64,000 nucleotides of DNA from CBDCYN01 sp965224205 (GCA_965224205.1 CBDCYN010000043.1:1-64000); one strand, 5' to 3'; counted from the first letter of the stretch, positions 27,031-36,168 are shown. Made by a program: numbers and translations. The notes: a model not told the origin generated them from the letters alone.

Positions 27031-27684
27031 CTAATTAGAACGGTTCCTGGAGATCAGGGGAGGGGGGGACTGGATGGTCATGGCCATGCGGGTCAGGTCG
27101 GCAGCGGTGTGTGCTTGGGTTTTGTGCATGATGCGGGCACGGTGGATCTTGATGGTATTTTCACTGCGGTGCAGGACCTGGCTGATCTGCTTGTTCGTTT
27201 TGCCCTCGACGATGAGCGCCAGGACCTCTTTCTCACGCGGGGTGAGCAGCCCGAACCGTTGAGCGATCTGGGCGTGTTCGGCTTGGGCCTGCTGGACCTG
27301 GTCTAGTTTTTTTATCGCCCGGTCGATCACCTGTTCGAGCAGGGTGACATCGAGATCGGACTTGACGACGTAGTCGTCGGCGCCGGCCCGCATCATGTCA
27401 ACGGCGACGTACTCGCTGCCCTGACCGGTCAGGACCACGACGGGGCGGTGATCGTTATCGGCCCGCATCTGGCGCAGGAACTCTAACCCGGTGTCCGCCC
27501 CGAGCCGGTAATCGAGGAAAACCATCTTGACGTGCGGGTTGGATAACCCCTGCTGGGCGGCGACAAGCCCGTGGCAGTGGATGAGTGTCCACGCCTGGCC
27601 GTCGATGTCTGCAAGGCAGCGGCGGAACAGGTCGGCGTGGTCTGGATCGTCTTCAACGAGCAAAATCGCGGGCTCATCGGTCAT
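27031..27684 (-). CDS. LuxR/FixJ-type response regulator
   Basis: A 217-residue regulator. The receiver has the acidic pair in VEDDPDH, phospho-acceptor D58 (VFLDYRL) and Lys in YVVKSD. A short coiled helix follows, then a LuxR helix-turn-helix (LLTPREKEVLALIVEGKTNKQIS to ENTIKIHRARIMHK). It should bind DNA as a phosphorylated dimer. No cognate kinase gene is directly adjacent; candidates are the kinases at 17.8-23 kb. It lies 128 bases upstream of the HDOD-GGDEF gene in opposite reading order (both leftward, this one second in map order). GGGAG precedes the start. Confidence 0.92.
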   Translation of the reverse strand: MTDEPAILLVEDDPDHADLFRRCLADIDGQAWTLIHCHGLVAAQQGLSNPHVKMVFLDYRLGADTGLEFLRQMRADNDHRPVVVLTGQGSEYVAVDMMRAGADDYVVKSDLDVTLLEQVIDRAIKKLDQVQQAQAEHAQIAQRFGLLTPREKEVLALIVEGKTNKQISQVLHRSENTIKIHRARIMHKTQAHTAADLTRMAMTIQSPPPLISRNRSN

Positions 27685-28179
27685 GTATAATTCTCCCGTA
27701 CCCGCCAGGACCTATCCCGTTGCTGTAACCGCTTAAGACGACGTGTCGCCTGGGTTGCGTCAAAAGCTCACGCCGCGAGGGACATATTAACCCTGCTCAA
27801 GGCGTTTCCAAAGAGGGCGCGCTTGTTGAGTGGGCCAAACAAACCCTTGTTGCATGTGTTCGGCATTGTAATGAAAATGGGGAGTCCTGTAGAAGTGAAG
27901 TAAGGATACGTAAGGGGCTGACCACCGGAATCCTTAGAGCGTATCCCGATTTTATGTACGGAATACGGTGGTCTGGTTATTCGGAAGGACCACTGCCTCC
28001 CGGTCGCGGCTCGCTGCGAACGCCCGCGGATTAATCGTGATGCGTATCAGATACGTTACTTCACCTTTATGTTCCTCACCTTGCTGCGCCGGGTGGGGGA
28101 TGTACGCATCGCGTATCACCGTACCGTACCGCGTCGGGTAGGCGTTGGACACCGAAAATTCCCCTGCCACGTGCGTGAG
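27685..28179. other. Intergenic region upstream of the LuxR-type regulator
   Basis: No gene is supported in these 495 bases. The right part is copy B of the dispersed repeat. The left part should contain the promoter of the response regulator gene. Confidence 0.55.
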
Positions 28180-28210
28180 TCATGCCGTATTTTCATCCGG
28201 GACCGGTATG
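28100..28210. repeat. Structured intergenic repeat, copy B
   Basis: Best partner of copy A. Landmarks: tacgcatcgcgta, accgcgtcgggtaggcg, an A-rich loop, cctgcca, then ttttcatccgggaccggtat. The last 31 bases overlap the C-terminal codons of the FAD oxidase gene, so the repeat may supply that gene with its ending. Confidence 0.65.
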
Positions 28211-29859
28211 TACCGACCCGGGCTGAGGATCCCGCTGGGGTCAAGGGCCTGCTTGAGCTGACCGGCGACGTCCCAAAAGACCGAAGGCGGTGCCGAGAGC
28301 TTGGCAAACCCCTGGGGCCCGGTGCGGTAAGGGATGTACCCCGTTTCGGTGAGCGTGGTCACAAGCTCGTTGTAACAAACTTGAGCGGCGGCGGACTCCG
28401 TTTCTTGTCGCTTGTCGAAGGCGATGTTCGAGATGCACAGCATCGCCCGCTCCGAGATCATGGTGAACGTGACCAGTGGCTCGAACCCGTGTTTCCTATA
28501 AATAGGCTCGAGGATCGTCATCACCTCGGTGGCAGCCTGACCCGATAGCGGCAAGATGGGCGAGATCCACATCAACCCGGCGTGGGCGTCTAGCGGGTCA
28601 ACCGCTTGGGGCGGGCCCTGGTCACGGACGCGCCAGCCCGTGCCGGCTAGGTGCTCGTTAGACGGTTGGCCCTTGAGCAAGCCGTACACCGGCTCGATCA
28701 GTTCGACCATCTCGCCCAGCGTCGCGCCCAAGCCGACCCAGCCCAAGACGCGTCTGGCCGCCTTCGCGGCGGCGATCATACGGTCGTCCACGAAACGCAG
28801 TTTGTAAGGGCGTAGCGCCCGTTTGAGTTCGCGTTTGATCGCCCTGGCTGTGCCTGACGTGCCGTAGATCGCCCCCAGCCCGTTCCACGCCCCGACCCCG
28901 AACCGGCGGCATAGGGCCTGTCGGACGTCTTGAGGTAGAGGGGTGGCGCCGTTGGTTTCCTGCCAGGGGTAGCGGGTGCGGGACGAGATCACCCGCAGGT
29001 CGTTGGCGATGTGGAGGGTGCTGGTCAGCTGTCGCTCCAACCGCAGCGGGGCGAGCCGATCGATGACATCCGTTAGGTCCCCGTCGTCAGGGGCGCTAAA
29101 CAGGAACGCTAGGCACCTCTGCGGCTTGGGCATCAGCCAGATGCAGGCCTGGGTGACGATCCCGAAATTCGACTGCGAAAACAGCCCGTCCACAAACGGC
29201 CCGACCCCGTAGCGGTACACGCGGCTGGCCTTGGCCCCCTGAAAGTGTCCCAGCCCGGTGTCGAGGACCCGGCCGTCGGCCAGGACGACCTGCATCCCGC
29301 AGGTATTGAGGAAATGGTCCCCGTAGCTGGTGTGGCCGCAGCCGCGGTCGAGGCTGTTACCGACGATGCTGGCCGATAAGCCGGCGCCGGTGGAGTCCAT
29401 CCACAGGTCGGGGGCGTGTTTCTTAAGATAATCCGATAATTGCCCTTGGGTCACGCCCGGCTCGATCACGGCGTAGGCTAGTTTTGTGTTGACCTCGAGG
29501 ACCCGGTTCATCCGCTTCAGGTCGACGATGACCTGGCCGGGCGTGGGGGCACAGGCGTCGCCGTACCCCCAGTTCTTGCCGCACGAGATGGGGTAGAGCG
29601 GGATCCCGTATTCGTTAGCCGTTTTGGCGATCTGGCTGACTTGTTGGGTCGAGTCCGGTAACAGGATCGCTGCCGGGGCGTGGCCTGGTAGGGGTGAGGT
29701 GGTTCGTGCGTAGGGGCCGAGGTGGTGTTGGGTGGTCAGGACGTTTTGGCCGCCTAGCAGGTCGGCCCATTGGGGCAGGACGCCCTGGAGAGCATTTTCG
29801 CGGTTTTTTGTCGTTGGGTTCACACTTTGGCCTCGGTGTCCGATATAATAACGGTTCAA
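28180..29859 (-). CDS. FAD-linked oxidase, 4-cresol dehydrogenase/vanillyl-alcohol oxidase type
   Basis: A 559-residue flavoprotein of the VAO/PCMH fold. The FAD-binding N-terminal domain shows LLPDSTQQVSQI, PISCGKNWGYG (the phosphate-binding loop), EPGVTQGQL and GGxH-like GNSLDRGCGHTSYGDH. The C-terminal cap domain resembles the 4-cresol dehydrogenase subunit, with a final part containing SPGRYIP. It probably oxidises a phenolic or alcohol substrate. The physiological substrate is unknown. No cytochrome partner is adjacent. An internal GTG at 29823 (VNPTTKN) is an alternative start. It diverges from the glycosyltransferase gene starting at 29952. Confidence 0.85.
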   Translation of the reverse strand: MNRYYIGHRGQSVNPTTKNRENALQGVLPQWADLLGGQNVLTTQHHLGPYARTTSPLPGHAPAAILLPDSTQQVSQIAKTANEYGIPLYPISCGKNWGYGDACAPTPGQVIVDLKRMNRVLEVNTKLAYAVIEPGVTQGQLSDYLKKHAPDLWMDSTGAGLSASIVGNSLDRGCGHTSYGDHFLNTCGMQVVLADGRVLDTGLGHFQGAKASRVYRYGVGPFVDGLFSQSNFGIVTQACIWLMPKPQRCLAFLFSAPDDGDLTDVIDRLAPLRLERQLTSTLHIANDLRVISSRTRYPWQETNGATPLPQDVRQALCRRFGVGAWNGLGAIYGTSGTARAIKRELKRALRPYKLRFVDDRMIAAAKAARRVLGWVGLGATLGEMVELIEPVYGLLKGQPSNEHLAGTGWRVRDQGPPQAVDPLDAHAGLMWISPILPLSGQAATEVMTILEPIYRKHGFEPLVTFTMISERAMLCISNIAFDKRQETESAAAQVCYNELVTTLTETGYIPYRTGPQGFAKLSAPPSVFWDVAGQLKQALDPSGILSPGRYIPVPDENTA

Positions 29860-29951
29860 TCAGAGCTGGACTTGTGACGGGGAGGAGCACTGTTTTCTTT
29901 CATGCACGAACAAGCAGGCGATCCGGCGGGGCCTCCTGACGAGAGATACTC

Positions 29952-31268
29952 GTGGCAGGAAGAGATTTCAATATCCTAGTTTTTGGCGAAGGGATCGGCT
30001 TAGCGCACGTCACCCGTCCCTTGCTGATCGCTCGTGAACTGATGCGGCGCGGCCATCGGGTGACCTTCGCGACTTCGCGACGCTATGCGGGGTGGGTAGA
30101 ACGATACGGCTTCAAAGCGCAGACGGTGTATACCCCCCAGCCCGACGATGTCTACGGGCGGCTTCGGCGGATGCGCCCGATGTACACGGCTCAGGAGATC
30201 GAGCTTAGTGCGCGGGCTGACCTCGAACTCATCAAAGAAATCAAGCCCGATCTGGTCCTCGGGGATTGCCGCAACAGCCTGCGGATCGCCAGTGAGCTAA
30301 GCGGCACACGGTACGCTGCGATTATGAACGCGAACTGCACGCCCTGGTTCGATGGGGTGTTGCGGTCGCCGGCGGCGTTCCCGTTGAACCGGGTATTCGG
30401 GAAAAAGCGGGTGGATCGGTACCTCACCCCGGTCTTGGGTCGGCCGGCGCGGGCGATGGTGTGTCGGTATCTGTGCGGGGATTACGCCAGAGTCCAGAAG
30501 AGGATGGGGGGTCGCAAGCTCTGCCATGATTTTCGTGTGATGTTTACTTCGGAAGACCTGAATCTGATCGCGGACTTGCCCGAGTTGATGCCGTGTCGAG
30601 ACCTGCCCGACCACGCCCAGTATATCGGGCCGCTGTACTGGGCGTCGGACCCGCAGCACAACGCGGCGACGCACGAACTGCTAGGTCAGATCAGGTCGGA
30701 TCGCCCGCTGGTTTACGTGTCGATGGGGTCGAGCGGCCGTGAAGCCACGCTCGACCGGCTGATCCCGGTGTTGGCGCGGTTGCCGTATGAATTTGTGGTC
30801 ACGACCGGGGATCGCCCCGATGCGGGTTGGGCTGGTGCGGATCGGGCAGACAACCTGCACCTGATTAAGTTTGCTAGTGCCGCGCCGGTTTTGGAGCGGG
30901 CCTCGGCGGTGATCTGTCACGGGGGCAACGGGACGATCTATCAGGCCCTGGTGCACGGGGTGCCGATCATCGCGGTCCCCAGCTTCTTCGATCAAGAAAC
31001 GCAAGCGGATCAGATCGATGAGGTGAGGGTTGGGGTGCGCGTGGATGAGAAGGCGGCTGATGCCGCGGTGCCCCGGGCCCTTGAGCGGGTCGTGCTTGAG
31101 GATCTGGGGTTTGCGCGAAAAGCTCAGGAATACGTACCGCTGATGGCCAAGAGTCATGGCGAGAATTGGGGGGCGGACGCGGTGGAGGTGTACCTAGAGG
31201 CGGAGTTGCCCGCTTCTTCGATCTGCCGGGTCCTGGAAGACGAAGAGGCGCTTGAGCCGGTGCGGTGA
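29952..31268 (+). CDS. UDP-glycosyltransferase-like protein (GT1, MGT/UGT fold)
   Basis: A 438-residue GT-B enzyme. The N-terminal Rossmann-like domain begins NILVFGEGIGLAHVTRP, where the His is the usual catalytic base position, and the donor-binding C-domain has the signature HGGNGTIYQALVHGVP with PSFFDQETQADQ. This architecture is shared with macrolide, sterol and lipid glycosyltransferases. It could glycosylate a lipid or secondary metabolite. A GT2 gene and an acyltransferase-like gene follow on the same strand, so the three may modify one surface molecule. The start at 29952 is the GTG/ATG-region codon directly before the first strand. Confidence 0.88.
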   Translation: MAGRDFNILVFGEGIGLAHVTRPLLIARELMRRGHRVTFATSRRYAGWVERYGFKAQTVYTPQPDDVYGRLRRMRPMYTAQEIELSARADLELIKEIKPDLVLGDCRNSLRIASELSGTRYAAIMNANCTPWFDGVLRSPAAFPLNRVFGKKRVDRYLTPVLGRPARAMVCRYLCGDYARVQKRMGGRKLCHDFRVMFTSEDLNLIADLPELMPCRDLPDHAQYIGPLYWASDPQHNAATHELLGQIRSDRPLVYVSMGSSGREATLDRLIPVLARLPYEFVVTTGDRPDAGWAGADRADNLHLIKFASAAPVLERASAVICHGGNGTIYQALVHGVPIIAVPSFFDQETQADQIDEVRVGVRVDEKAADAAVPRALERVVLEDLGFARKAQEYVPLMAKSHGENWGADAVEVYLEAELPASSICRVLEDEEALEPVR

Positions 31269-31407
31269 CCTTGAGACGAACTGTATCGGTTCGGGTGAAA
31301 TGGTCTGCCACTGATGGTTAGCTAGCCGGTGATATGATTGGGATCCGCACCGGCAAGACCAGCCCATCAGTGGCACTGATCGTTGTGTTGTGTATCGTGG
31401 GGCTGTT

Positions 31408-32205
31408 ATGACGACACCGACGCCATCGCAGGCCAACCCGCTGGTGAGTGTGGTGATCTCGACGTACAACGAAGCCGAGAGCGGGCTGTTGCAGAAAGCG
31501 GTCCGGTCGGTGGTGGATCAGACGTACACGAACTGGGAGTGCATCATCGTCGGGGACGCGACCTCCCACGCAGGCCTGATCGAGTCTTTCCTTGCGGAAC
31601 TCAATGACGACCGGATCCGGTTCGTGAATCGAACTGAGCGGGGAGGACCTTTAGAAGCGGGTGCTAGGCCCAAACGGGATGGCGTCCCTCTTTCGAGCGG
31701 AGAGTATCTGTGCTTTCTTGATGCGGATGATCAGTACACGTTGGATCATATTGAAGCTTTGCTTAGACCTTTCCTTGACGACCCTCAGACCGATCTTACC
31801 TTTGGTAACATGCTTGTGTACTGCCCGATCGGCGCCAAACGTCGGCTCAGTTACGTGTGGCATGGGAAGTGGAACAATAAAATGCGGTGGCGCATGATGA
31901 ATCGGACAAACTTCTTCGGGCCTAGTACCGCGATGATCAAGCGTACATCGTATGACGCATGCGGCGGGATACAGCCGGATGGTTTTATGTATGACTGGCG
32001 GCTTTGGCAGCGACTTATTCGAACCGGACATGATCGGTTCTGTCATGTTCCGAAAACTGTTGTCCATTATTATGCCCCTCGGCTCTACCAGTTTTTGTTC
32101 CTTCGCTACATCTCATGGGGCCTGCCATTCAACATGCAACGCGCCGCAGAGCAAGGGAAAGACCCCAACAACGAGGGCCTAGTTCGAAGTTTATATAAGG
32201 GTTAG
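31408..32205 (+). CDS. Glycosyltransferase family 2
   Basis: A 265-residue GT-A glycosyltransferase. VSVVISTYNEAES (about residues 12-24), the family's nucleotide-binding start, is followed by a FLDADDQYT acidic motif. The C-terminal part has no membrane helices. The start at 31408 (MTTPTP) skips six upstream residues from a possible ATG at 31390. From about 31640 onward base composition becomes visibly more AT-rich than in surrounding genes, and this continues through the next gene, which suggests acquired DNA. Confidence 0.87.
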   Translation: MTTPTPSQANPLVSVVISTYNEAESGLLQKAVRSVVDQTYTNWECIIVGDATSHAGLIESFLAELNDDRIRFVNRTERGGPLEAGARPKRDGVPLSSGEYLCFLDADDQYTLDHIEALLRPFLDDPQTDLTFGNMLVYCPIGAKRRLSYVWHGKWNNKMRWRMMNRTNFFGPSTAMIKRTSYDACGGIQPDGFMYDWRLWQRLIRTGHDRFCHVPKTVVHYYAPRLYQFLFLRYISWGLPFNMQRAAEQGKDPNNEGLVRSLYKG

Positions 32206-32238
32206 TGCTCATGACGAGCACTTCAGGGGAACTCAGAC

Positions 32239-33033
32239 ATGCGATTTACTGGGTTTCATCGTGCGATCGCGATCTTCCACCGTGAGCATCGCCAGACCTT
32301 TCCAATTCATTTTGGCAACGAGATTCTTGTCGAAGAATTGGATAAGCTAAGGAATCGTTACAAACAAGCAGGCCTTCAGGCTCCGTCCTACACGGCCATG
32401 GTCATTAAGGCGATTGCGATAGGGATCAAAGAAACGTCTAAGCAGTACCCGGAGATAAACTCCTTCCTCACGGGTTTCGCGGGCTGGAAGACGATACACA
32501 CGTTTGATCGAATCAGTGCCGGGGTTGCTGTTTCACGCGATGAAGACGGTTTAGACAGGACCATTCATGGTGTAATCCAAGATCCTGAACAGACTCCACT
32601 ATCCAAGATTACAGCTCAACTGAAAATATTCTCTACCGGGGTCGTCAAGGATATTGATTATCTCCGTAATTGTTACTATCTGTTTCGCGCTCCACGGATT
32701 GTTCAAGAGATCATCTGTTGGTGCGGCAAGACGTTTCCTAAGAACCGTCGACTGTATCGGGGAACATTTGCTATCACTACGATCGGTAAATTTGGAGTCG
32801 ATTGGCAATTGATGCTGCCTCAATCTGCAACGCTTCAATTTGGATTTGGCGCCATTCGAGAGCGTCCCGTCGTGAAAGATGGCCAAGTCGTATCAGCCCG
32901 AACTTTCTATCTAACACATTCCTTTGACCGGCGGCTAATGAACGGGAAACCATGCACGATCCTTATGGAACGAATTCGGGAAATTCTTAACCACGCAGAA
33001 TTTGATGACAACCCGGAAGAGAAAGCGCAATAA
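32239..33033 (+). CDS. E2/CAT-fold acyltransferase homologue with degenerate active site
   Basis: A 264-residue protein matching the catalytic domain of 2-oxoacid dehydrogenase E2 components: SYTAMVIKAIAIGI, GVAVSRDEDGL, GTFAITTIGKFGVD and a typical C-terminal order. It has no lipoyl or peripheral-subunit-binding domain. The usual DHRVIDG catalytic motif reads DRRLMNG, so the catalytic His is Arg and the structural Asp is Asn. Orthodox E2 chemistry is therefore unlikely. It may acylate a sugar by another mechanism or be a structural or regulatory homologue. It follows two glycosyltransferase genes on the same strand and has AT-rich composition unlike its neighbours. Confidence 0.75.
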   Translation: MRFTGFHRAIAIFHREHRQTFPIHFGNEILVEELDKLRNRYKQAGLQAPSYTAMVIKAIAIGIKETSKQYPEINSFLTGFAGWKTIHTFDRISAGVAVSRDEDGLDRTIHGVIQDPEQTPLSKITAQLKIFSTGVVKDIDYLRNCYYLFRAPRIVQEIICWCGKTFPKNRRLYRGTFAITTIGKFGVDWQLMLPQSATLQFGFGAIRERPVVKDGQVVSARTFYLTHSFDRRLMNGKPCTILMERIREILNHAEFDDNPEEKAQ

Positions 33034-33085
33034 CCTAACCCTATAGGCGTTAGACCGGGTCGGATCAGCCTATGTCCCATTTCTA

Positions 33086-33091
33086 CAAATA
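33086..33091. repeat. Direct repeat flanking the IS5-like remnant, left
   Basis: caaata (optionally caaatag) directly precedes the left end and recurs at 36192-36197 directly after the right end. This is consistent with a target-site duplication of the outermost element. Confidence 0.6.
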
Positions 33092-33345
33092 GTCGCCCCT
33101 GAATAATCCTCGAGAGGCTGGTTTTGACGGGGTTTTCGGTGTGGATGTGGTGTGTTAGATTGCAAGGATTGGCGATTGGATCAGCCGAAACCTTGCAATT
33201 TGAGGAGCACCGATGACGCCCCAGGGTAGTGTGTGTCAAGTTGCGCACATTTGATCAGGCGGTCTCCGGTGGATGTAAGTTTGGTTGGCCCGCAGTGAGG
33301 GCGAACGTAGTGAGCCCGAGCGGAGGGGCAACCAAACTTCGCGCG

Positions 33346-33352
33346 GCTACAC
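33346..33352. repeat. Target-site duplication, left copy (IS481-type element)
   Basis: gctacac directly precedes the left terminal repeat and recurs exactly at 34620-34626, directly after the right terminal repeat. Confidence 0.85.
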
Positions 33353-34619
33353 TGTATTAGTTAAGACTTCATCTGACGCTTCCGTTAATCTTTGTTTCTC
33401 ACAGAAGGAGACCGTCAGATGACCACCGACCAGAAGATCATTGCCAACAAAGTGGGGTTGCTCAAGCTGGCCCAGGCGCTGGGCAGCGTGTCGCAGGCGT
33501 GCAAGGTGATGGGGTATTCTCGAGACAGTTTCTACCGGTTCAAGCAGCTCTACGACCAGGGCGGGGAGTTGGCCCTTCAAGAGATCAGCCGCAAGAAGCC
33601 GATCCTGGCCAACCGCGTCGACCCCGAGATCGAGCAAGCCGTGGTCGCGTTCGCGATCGAGCAGCCCGCTTACGGGCAGGTGCGGGTGTCGAACGAACTC
33701 AAGAAGCAAGGCAAGCTCATCTCACCGGGCGGGGTGCGAAGCGTGTGGCTGCGGCATGATCTTGAGACGTTCAAGAAGCGACTCAAGGCACTCGAAGCCA
33801 AGATGGCTCAGGACCCCGACCACACCGTGCTGACCGAAGCCCAGGTCGTGGCGTTGGAAAAAGCCAAGCAAGACAAGCAGGCCCACGGTGAAATTGAAAC
33901 CGAACACCCCGGCTACCTCGGGGCTCAAGACACGTATTACGTGGGCACGATCAAGGGCGTGGGCCGGATCTATCAGCAGACGTTTATCGATACGTATACG
34001 CGGGTGGCGCACGCAAAGCTCTATGATCGCAAGAACGCCCTCGTGGCCGCGGATCTGCTCAACGACCGGGTGATCCCGTGGTACGAACAGCACGACGTGG
34101 ACCTGCTACGCATCCTCACCGACCGCGGCACGGAGTACTGCGGGAATCGTGAGCACCACGAATATCAGCTGTACCTGGCGATCGAGGACATCGATCACAC
34201 CAAGACCAAAGCCCGAAGCCCGCAGACCAACGGGATCTGCGAACGGCTGCACAAGACGATGCAGGACGAGTTTTATAGCATCGCGTTCCGCAAGAAGATC
34301 TACACGAGCCTCGAAGAACTCCAAGCCGACTTGGATGCGTGGCTGGTGACGTACAATGAACAGCGACCCCACAGCGGCCGCTACTGTTACGGCAAGACCC
34401 CGATGGCGACGTTCAAGGATTCGATCCCGTTAGCCCACGCCAAGCGGCTCGATGGCTCTTCTCTAGAAGGGGTTCGGGTGAGCGAAGCGAACGAGAGCCG
34501 AGCCGAGGATCTGGGCGTCACCCAAGGCGCGATCGAGGCGCGGACGAAAGACACTCGAAGCGGCAGTCTTGCTGTTGCCAGATAACTCTCGCGTGTCAGA
34601 TGAAGTGGTGGCTAGTACA
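33353..34619 (+). mobile_element. IS481-family insertion sequence
   Basis: A 1267-base element. The left end tgtattagttaagacttcat and the complement of the right end (tgtactagccaccacttcat) agree at most positions, both starting TGT and both continuing ctgac. A 7-base duplication gctacac flanks it (33346-33352 and 34620-34626). It carries one intact transposase. It is inserted close to the 3' end of the IS256-type transposase, so it is the youngest of three nested insertions. Confidence 0.9.
33419..34585 (+). CDS. IS481-family transposase
   Basis: A 388-residue DDE transposase. The N-terminal helix-turn-helix is near LAQALGSVSQACKVMGYSRD, a second HTH follows, and the rve core has the first Asp in FIDTYTRVAHAK, the second in TDRGTEYCG and Glu in NGICERLHKTMQDEF. 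The C-terminus has the typical YNEQRPHSGRYCYGKTP. The start at 33419 has GGAG about 10 bases upstream. It is intact, so the element may be able to move. The last 35 residues are hydrophilic and reach into the right terminal region. Confidence 0.93.
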   Translation: MTTDQKIIANKVGLLKLAQALGSVSQACKVMGYSRDSFYRFKQLYDQGGELALQEISRKKPILANRVDPEIEQAVVAFAIEQPAYGQVRVSNELKKQGKLISPGGVRSVWLRHDLETFKKRLKALEAKMAQDPDHTVLTEAQVVALEKAKQDKQAHGEIETEHPGYLGAQDTYYVGTIKGVGRIYQQTFIDTYTRVAHAKLYDRKNALVAADLLNDRVIPWYEQHDVDLLRILTDRGTEYCGNREHHEYQLYLAIEDIDHTKTKARSPQTNGICERLHKTMQDEFYSIAFRKKIYTSLEELQADLDAWLVTYNEQRPHSGRYCYGKTPMATFKDSIPLAHAKRLDGSSLEGVRVSEANESRAEDLGVTQGAIEARTKDTRSGSLAVAR

Positions 34620-34626
34620 GCTACAC
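34620..34626. repeat. Target-site duplication, right copy (IS481-type element)
   Basis: Exact second copy of gctacac, abutting the right terminal repeat. Confidence 0.85.
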
Positions 34627-35847
34627 CGCCACGCTCATCGGTTCTTCCTGTTGTTGTTCCTGTTCGTCGAGCCGTTTCATATCCAAGTACCGCCGCGTGC
34701 CCCAACGGGTACCGGCGACGTGTCGCAGCCTCGCTGCCGAGAGCATCAACGCCGATTGCCCGTCCGGGAAGCTGCCCACCACCCGAGTGCGTCGGCGGAT
34801 CTCACGCATGATCCGCTCCAACGGGTTGTTCGTGCGGATCCGAAGCCAATGCTCACGGGGGAAGCTCATGTAGCTGAGCGTCTGTTCGACCGACGCACGC
34901 ACCAGCTGGGCCGCCCTGGGCAGTTTCATCGACTCAAGCTTGTTCGCCACATCCTCGGCCTTCTTCAACGCCGCTTCACGATCTTCCTGGGCGTGGATCG
35001 CCTTGAGCATCGCCGACACCTCCTGGACCTTGCCCTTGGGGGTGATGCTAAACACGTTGCGGTACCAGTGCACCACGCACCGCTGCCACAACGACTCGGG
35101 ATAGAGTTCGCCAAGCGACTCGACCAGACCCAGACACGCATCGCTGATAAACAGCTTCACGCCACGCAGGCCCCGCGTCTTGAGGTGACGCAGGAACGCC
35201 AGCCAACCCGCCTTGTCTTCCTTGGCCCCCTCGGCGATCCCCAGCACCTCACGATACCCGTCCGTCGCCACGCCGATCGCCACCAGCACCGACACGTTGC
35301 GAACTTCACCACCCCACGAGCGTTTGAGGCTGATCCCGTCGAGATATACATACGGGTGTTCACCTTCGATCGGCTTGTTCCGCCACTGCTCGATCTGTTG
35401 ATAGACCTTCTGATTCAGCTCGCTGACCGTCGATGGGCTGACCTTCGTGCCCCACAACGCCGCCGTGATGTCCTCGACCCGACGCACGCTCACCCCGGCC
35501 AGGTACATCTCGATCAACGCTTCCTCGACGCTGCTCTCGCGACGCTTGTACCGCTCGATGATCTGCGTCTCGAACGGCAAGCTCCGCAGCCGTGGCACCT
35601 TCAACGACACCTGACCCGCCTTCGTGTGAAGCTTCCGCTGGTAGTGGCCCGCCCGCGTATCCTTGCGGGCATCGCTGCGCTCATACCGCCCAGCCCCGCA
35701 CAACACCTCGGCTTCGGCATCCAGCAGCTGGTTCAACGTCTGCTCCACGGACTCACGTACCACCCGGTCCACGTGACCCCGAACCTTCGCCTCGTCGATC
35801 CGAAACACCTCTTTCATCCCGCGGTCCGATCCAGTACCCTGATCCAT
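34621..35847 (-). CDS. IS256-family (mutator-type) transposase
   Basis: A 408-residue DDE transposase. Key parts are KVPRLRSLPFETQIIERYKR, the first catalytic Asp in VYLDGISLK, the second in FISDACLGLVE, the family stretch WQRCVVHWYRNV, and the Glu in TNNPLERIMREIRRRTRVVG. It appears complete. The C-terminal codons end right at the IS481-type insertion point; the insertion duplicates gctacac and the stop lies in that duplicated area, so the true original ending may have been altered by a few residues. SD-like GGAG precedes the start. A rightward frame across the same DNA (34600-35862) is its antisense shadow. Confidence 0.93.
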   Translation of the reverse strand: MDQGTGSDRGMKEVFRIDEAKVRGHVDRVVRESVEQTLNQLLDAEAEVLCGAGRYERSDARKDTRAGHYQRKLHTKAGQVSLKVPRLRSLPFETQIIERYKRRESSVEEALIEMYLAGVSVRRVEDITAALWGTKVSPSTVSELNQKVYQQIEQWRNKPIEGEHPYVYLDGISLKRSWGGEVRNVSVLVAIGVATDGYREVLGIAEGAKEDKAGWLAFLRHLKTRGLRGVKLFISDACLGLVESLGELYPESLWQRCVVHWYRNVFSITPKGKVQEVSAMLKAIHAQEDREAALKKAEDVANKLESMKLPRAAQLVRASVEQTLSYMSFPREHWLRIRTNNPLERIMREIRRRTRVVGSFPDGQSALMLSAARLRHVAGTRWGTRRYLDMKRLDEQEQQQEEPMSVAV

Positions 35848-35923
35848 TGCAGTTCTCCTTGAATGGGGTTGTTTAACTCACCAACACCATCCACCTGGAG
35901 AACTGCCTTTTCAAATGTGCGCA

Positions 35924-36168
35924 TGATTCAGGACGTTATCGCCATTGAGCCGAAGATCGGTCACGCCAAACATGACCACCGCATGGGCCGCTGCTATCTC
36001 AAGGGGTTGGTAGGAGACGCGATGAACGTGATCCTCGCCGCCGCCGGGGCCAACTTCCGCAAACTCCTGCGGCTGTTGCCATGCGCCTGGCGACGTTGGT
36101 TGCTCGAAATGATCCGCACCGCCCTCAACCCGATCCCACCCACCACCCAACGCCTCGCCGCCGCATAA
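35924..36168 (+). pseudogene. 3' remnant of an IS5-family transposase
   Basis: The peptide IAIEPKIGHAKHDHRMGRCY, followed by LKGLVGDAMN and AAAGANFRKLLRLL, is the conserved C-terminus of IS5-type transposases (EPxIGHxKxDHRM, with the catalytic Glu included). It joins directly to IS256 DNA at about 35924, so only the last 80 codons remain. The corresponding 5' end is the short piece at 33213-33241. Confidence 0.85.

Larger units (their letters stand above)
33242..35923 (-). mobile_element. IS256-family element (split by IS481)
   Basis: Terminal similarities: tgcgcacatttga at 33242-33254 and its exact complement at 35911-35923, continuing imperfectly inward (aggc..tctcc..gtggatg). The exact outer boundary could lie a few bases farther out. 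It carries one transposase on the minus strand. No matching target duplication is visible at its ends, which fits with a deletion of adjacent IS5-like DNA. The IS481-type element sits between its left end and the 3' end of its transposase gene. Confidence 0.8.

Noticed and set aside
34600..35862. Long rightward open frame of 420 codons
   Set aside because: It is antisense to the clear IS256 transposase, and its composition (His/Arg/Leu-rich) is typical of a shadow frame.
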